NCBI GenBank assembly: GCA_002383325.1
Contig: DFYJ01000002.1
Coordinates: forward strand, 12,414-17,644
DNA from: Candidatus Aminicenantes bacterium UBA4085
Lineage (GTDB): Bacteria; Acidobacteriota; Aminicenantia; Aminicenantales; UBA4085
Length of the DNA: 5,231 bases
Direction: 5' to 3'
Shown here: positions 4,407 through 5,231 of the stretch, piece by piece
How positions within the stretch are numbered: the stretch's first letter is position 1
Layout: every line of letters starts with the position of its first letter
The notes under the pieces: generated by a model
What the model was told of the DNA's origin: nothing
The model's input: the letters and a program-made list of their open reading frames with translations, nothing else
Databases searched by the model: none
Position numbers and translations under genes: made by a program

Positions 4407-5231
4407 ATGCAGGGGCCGCCGGGACCGGAGACGGTCATCGACGGGCGTTCCGTCCTTTACTTCGGAGGCACGGGGTACTTCGGCCTGCAGGGCCATCCCG
4501 AGGTCCTCCGGGCCGGCGCGGAGGCTTTCCGGCTGGGCACGCACTCGGCCACCACCCGGGCCGGCTTCGGCAACAATCCCGTCCTTCTCGATCTTGAGCG
4601 GAAGCTGGCCGCCTACTTCGGCGCCGAGGACGCGGTTGTCTATCCTTCGGGGTATATGAGCGGGCTCTTCCTGGCCGGCGCCGCCGGCCCGTCGTGGGAC
4701 GCCGCCTTCCTGGACGAGCACGCCCATTTCAGTCTCAGGGACGGCGTCCGCGCCGCCGGCCGGCCCGTTATTTCCTACCGCCATCGAGATCCCCCCGACC
4801 TGGAAGCCAAGCTCGCGGCCCACCTGCCGCCGGGCGGACGTCCGCTTGTCCTGACGGATGGCGTCTTTCCGACTTACGGGCTGATCGCCCCTCTGCCCGC
4901 TCTCCTGGCCGCTGTCCGCTGCTGCGGGGGCGTCCTGGCCGTGGACGACTCCCACGGGGCCGGAGTCCTCGGATCCAACGGTCGGGGCACGCTCGAGCAC
5001 TTCGGGCTGGTTCCCGGGCCGGATCTTATCGCCGCCGGGACTTTGAGCAAGGCTTTCGGCGGCCACGGCGGGTTTCTGGCCCTCTCCGCCGCCCTGGCCG
5101 AGCGCGTTCGCGGCGATGTCTCCGCCTATGTCGGATCGACGCCGACGCCGACTCCGATGGCCGCCGCCTCGGCTAAAGGCTTGGAACTCCTGGCCGCCCA
5201 CCCCGAATGGCGCGACGCCCTGCGAACGAAC
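4407..5231 (+). CDS. PLP-dependent alpha-oxoamine synthase-like enzyme (KBL/BioF/SPT family), 3' end outside window
   Basis: The frame is open from 4407 to the last base, 275 codons without a stop; family members are about 390-420 residues, so roughly two thirds is present. The N-terminus GPPGPETVIDGRSVLYFGGTGYFGLQGHPEVL matches the family opening. Next come YPSGYMSGLF (79-88), DEHAHFSLRDG (103-113, with H107 as the ring-stacking His), AVDDSHGAGVLG (178-189, with D180 and H183 as cofactor contacts) and AGTLSKAFGGHGGF (210-223, K215 as the Schiff-base lysine). Relatives join an amino acid to an acyl-CoA (or acyl-ACP) with loss of CO2, or cleave 2-amino-3-ketobutyrate; the substrate cannot be read here. 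The segment TDGVFPTYGLIAPL (150-163) replaces the usual F-S-M-D-G-D pattern. No good ribosome site precedes ATG 4407; GTG 4395 is the only upstream in-frame alternative before a stop. It is transcribed divergently from the permease operon. Confidence 0.88.
   Translation, partial: MQGPPGPETVIDGRSVLYFGGTGYFGLQGHPEVLRAGAEAFRLGTHSATTRAGFGNNPVLLDLERKLAAYFGAEDAVVYPSGYMSGLFLAGAAGPSWDAAFLDEHAHFSLRDGVRAAGRPVISYRHRDPPDLEAKLAAHLPPGGRPLVLTDGVFPTYGLIAPLPALLAAVRCCGGVLAVDDSHGAGVLGSNGRGTLEHFGLVPGPDLIAAGTLSKAFGGHGGFLALSAALAERVRGDVSAYVGSTPTPTPMAAASAKGLELLAAHPEWRDALRTN

Noticed and set aside
4398..5201. Minus-strand open frame (267 codons) opposite the KBL-like gene
   Set aside because: It is Gly/Arg/Gln-rich without motifs. 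The plus strand encodes an unmistakable PLP enzyme across the same region.
1..5231. CRISPR array, tRNA, rRNA, toxin-antitoxin or phage genes
   Set aside because: No regularly spaced repeats, no cloverleaf-like or rRNA-like stretch, and no recognisable defence or phage protein was seen on either strand.

Overview
The window is GC-rich DNA with strong G/C preference at third codon positions. It holds five well-supported protein genes (two cut by the window edges), one small ORF or gene remnant, and one striking palindromic intergenic element. Gene content (exported proteins with signal peptides, a CAP-domain protein, an M14-like hydrolase, a DctM-like permease, a KBL/BioF-like enzyme) fits a free-living or sediment-type bacterium. 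No ribosomal or marker gene is present. An Acidobacteriota/Aminicenantota-like source is only a guess from general style and the REP-like element.

Left part (1-1414): the 3' end of a plus-strand gene (2-391) faces a minus-strand gene (440-1414) for a secreted CAP/SCP-like protein. The two encoded proteins end in the same kind of domain, about 105-115 residues long, resembling BsuPI-type/Ig-like beta-sandwich modules. This suggests a local duplication or a shared extracellular module. The CAP gene has a clear sigma70-type promoter and Shine-Dalgarno sequence.

Middle (1413-1670): a short plus-strand frame encodes a peptide of membrane-protein character with excellent codon bias over its last 52 codons, but it has no convincing start. 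It is either a small membrane protein or the 3' remnant of a gene. A perfect GC hairpin lies between its stop and the convergent M14-like gene.

Right-centre (1671-4281): a tight minus-strand operon of three genes. They encode a 12-TM-scale DctM-like/ion-transporter-superfamily permease (4281-2989), a 49-residue two-TM protein (2977-2828) and an exported M14-family AstE/AspA-like zinc hydrolase (2819-1671). Gaps are 11 and 8 nt, and ribosome-binding sites overlap or abut the preceding stop codons. The layout suggests coupled hydrolysis and uptake of an acylated amino acid, peptide or carboxylate; the substrate is unknown.

Right end (4282-5231): a divergent intergenic region contains a long imperfect palindrome (REP/MITE-like). 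Beyond it is the start of a plus-strand PLP-dependent alpha-oxoamine synthase-like gene that runs off the window. This gene is uninterrupted for 275 codons and has a clear PLP lysine, but it carries an unusual version of one normally conserved family motif.
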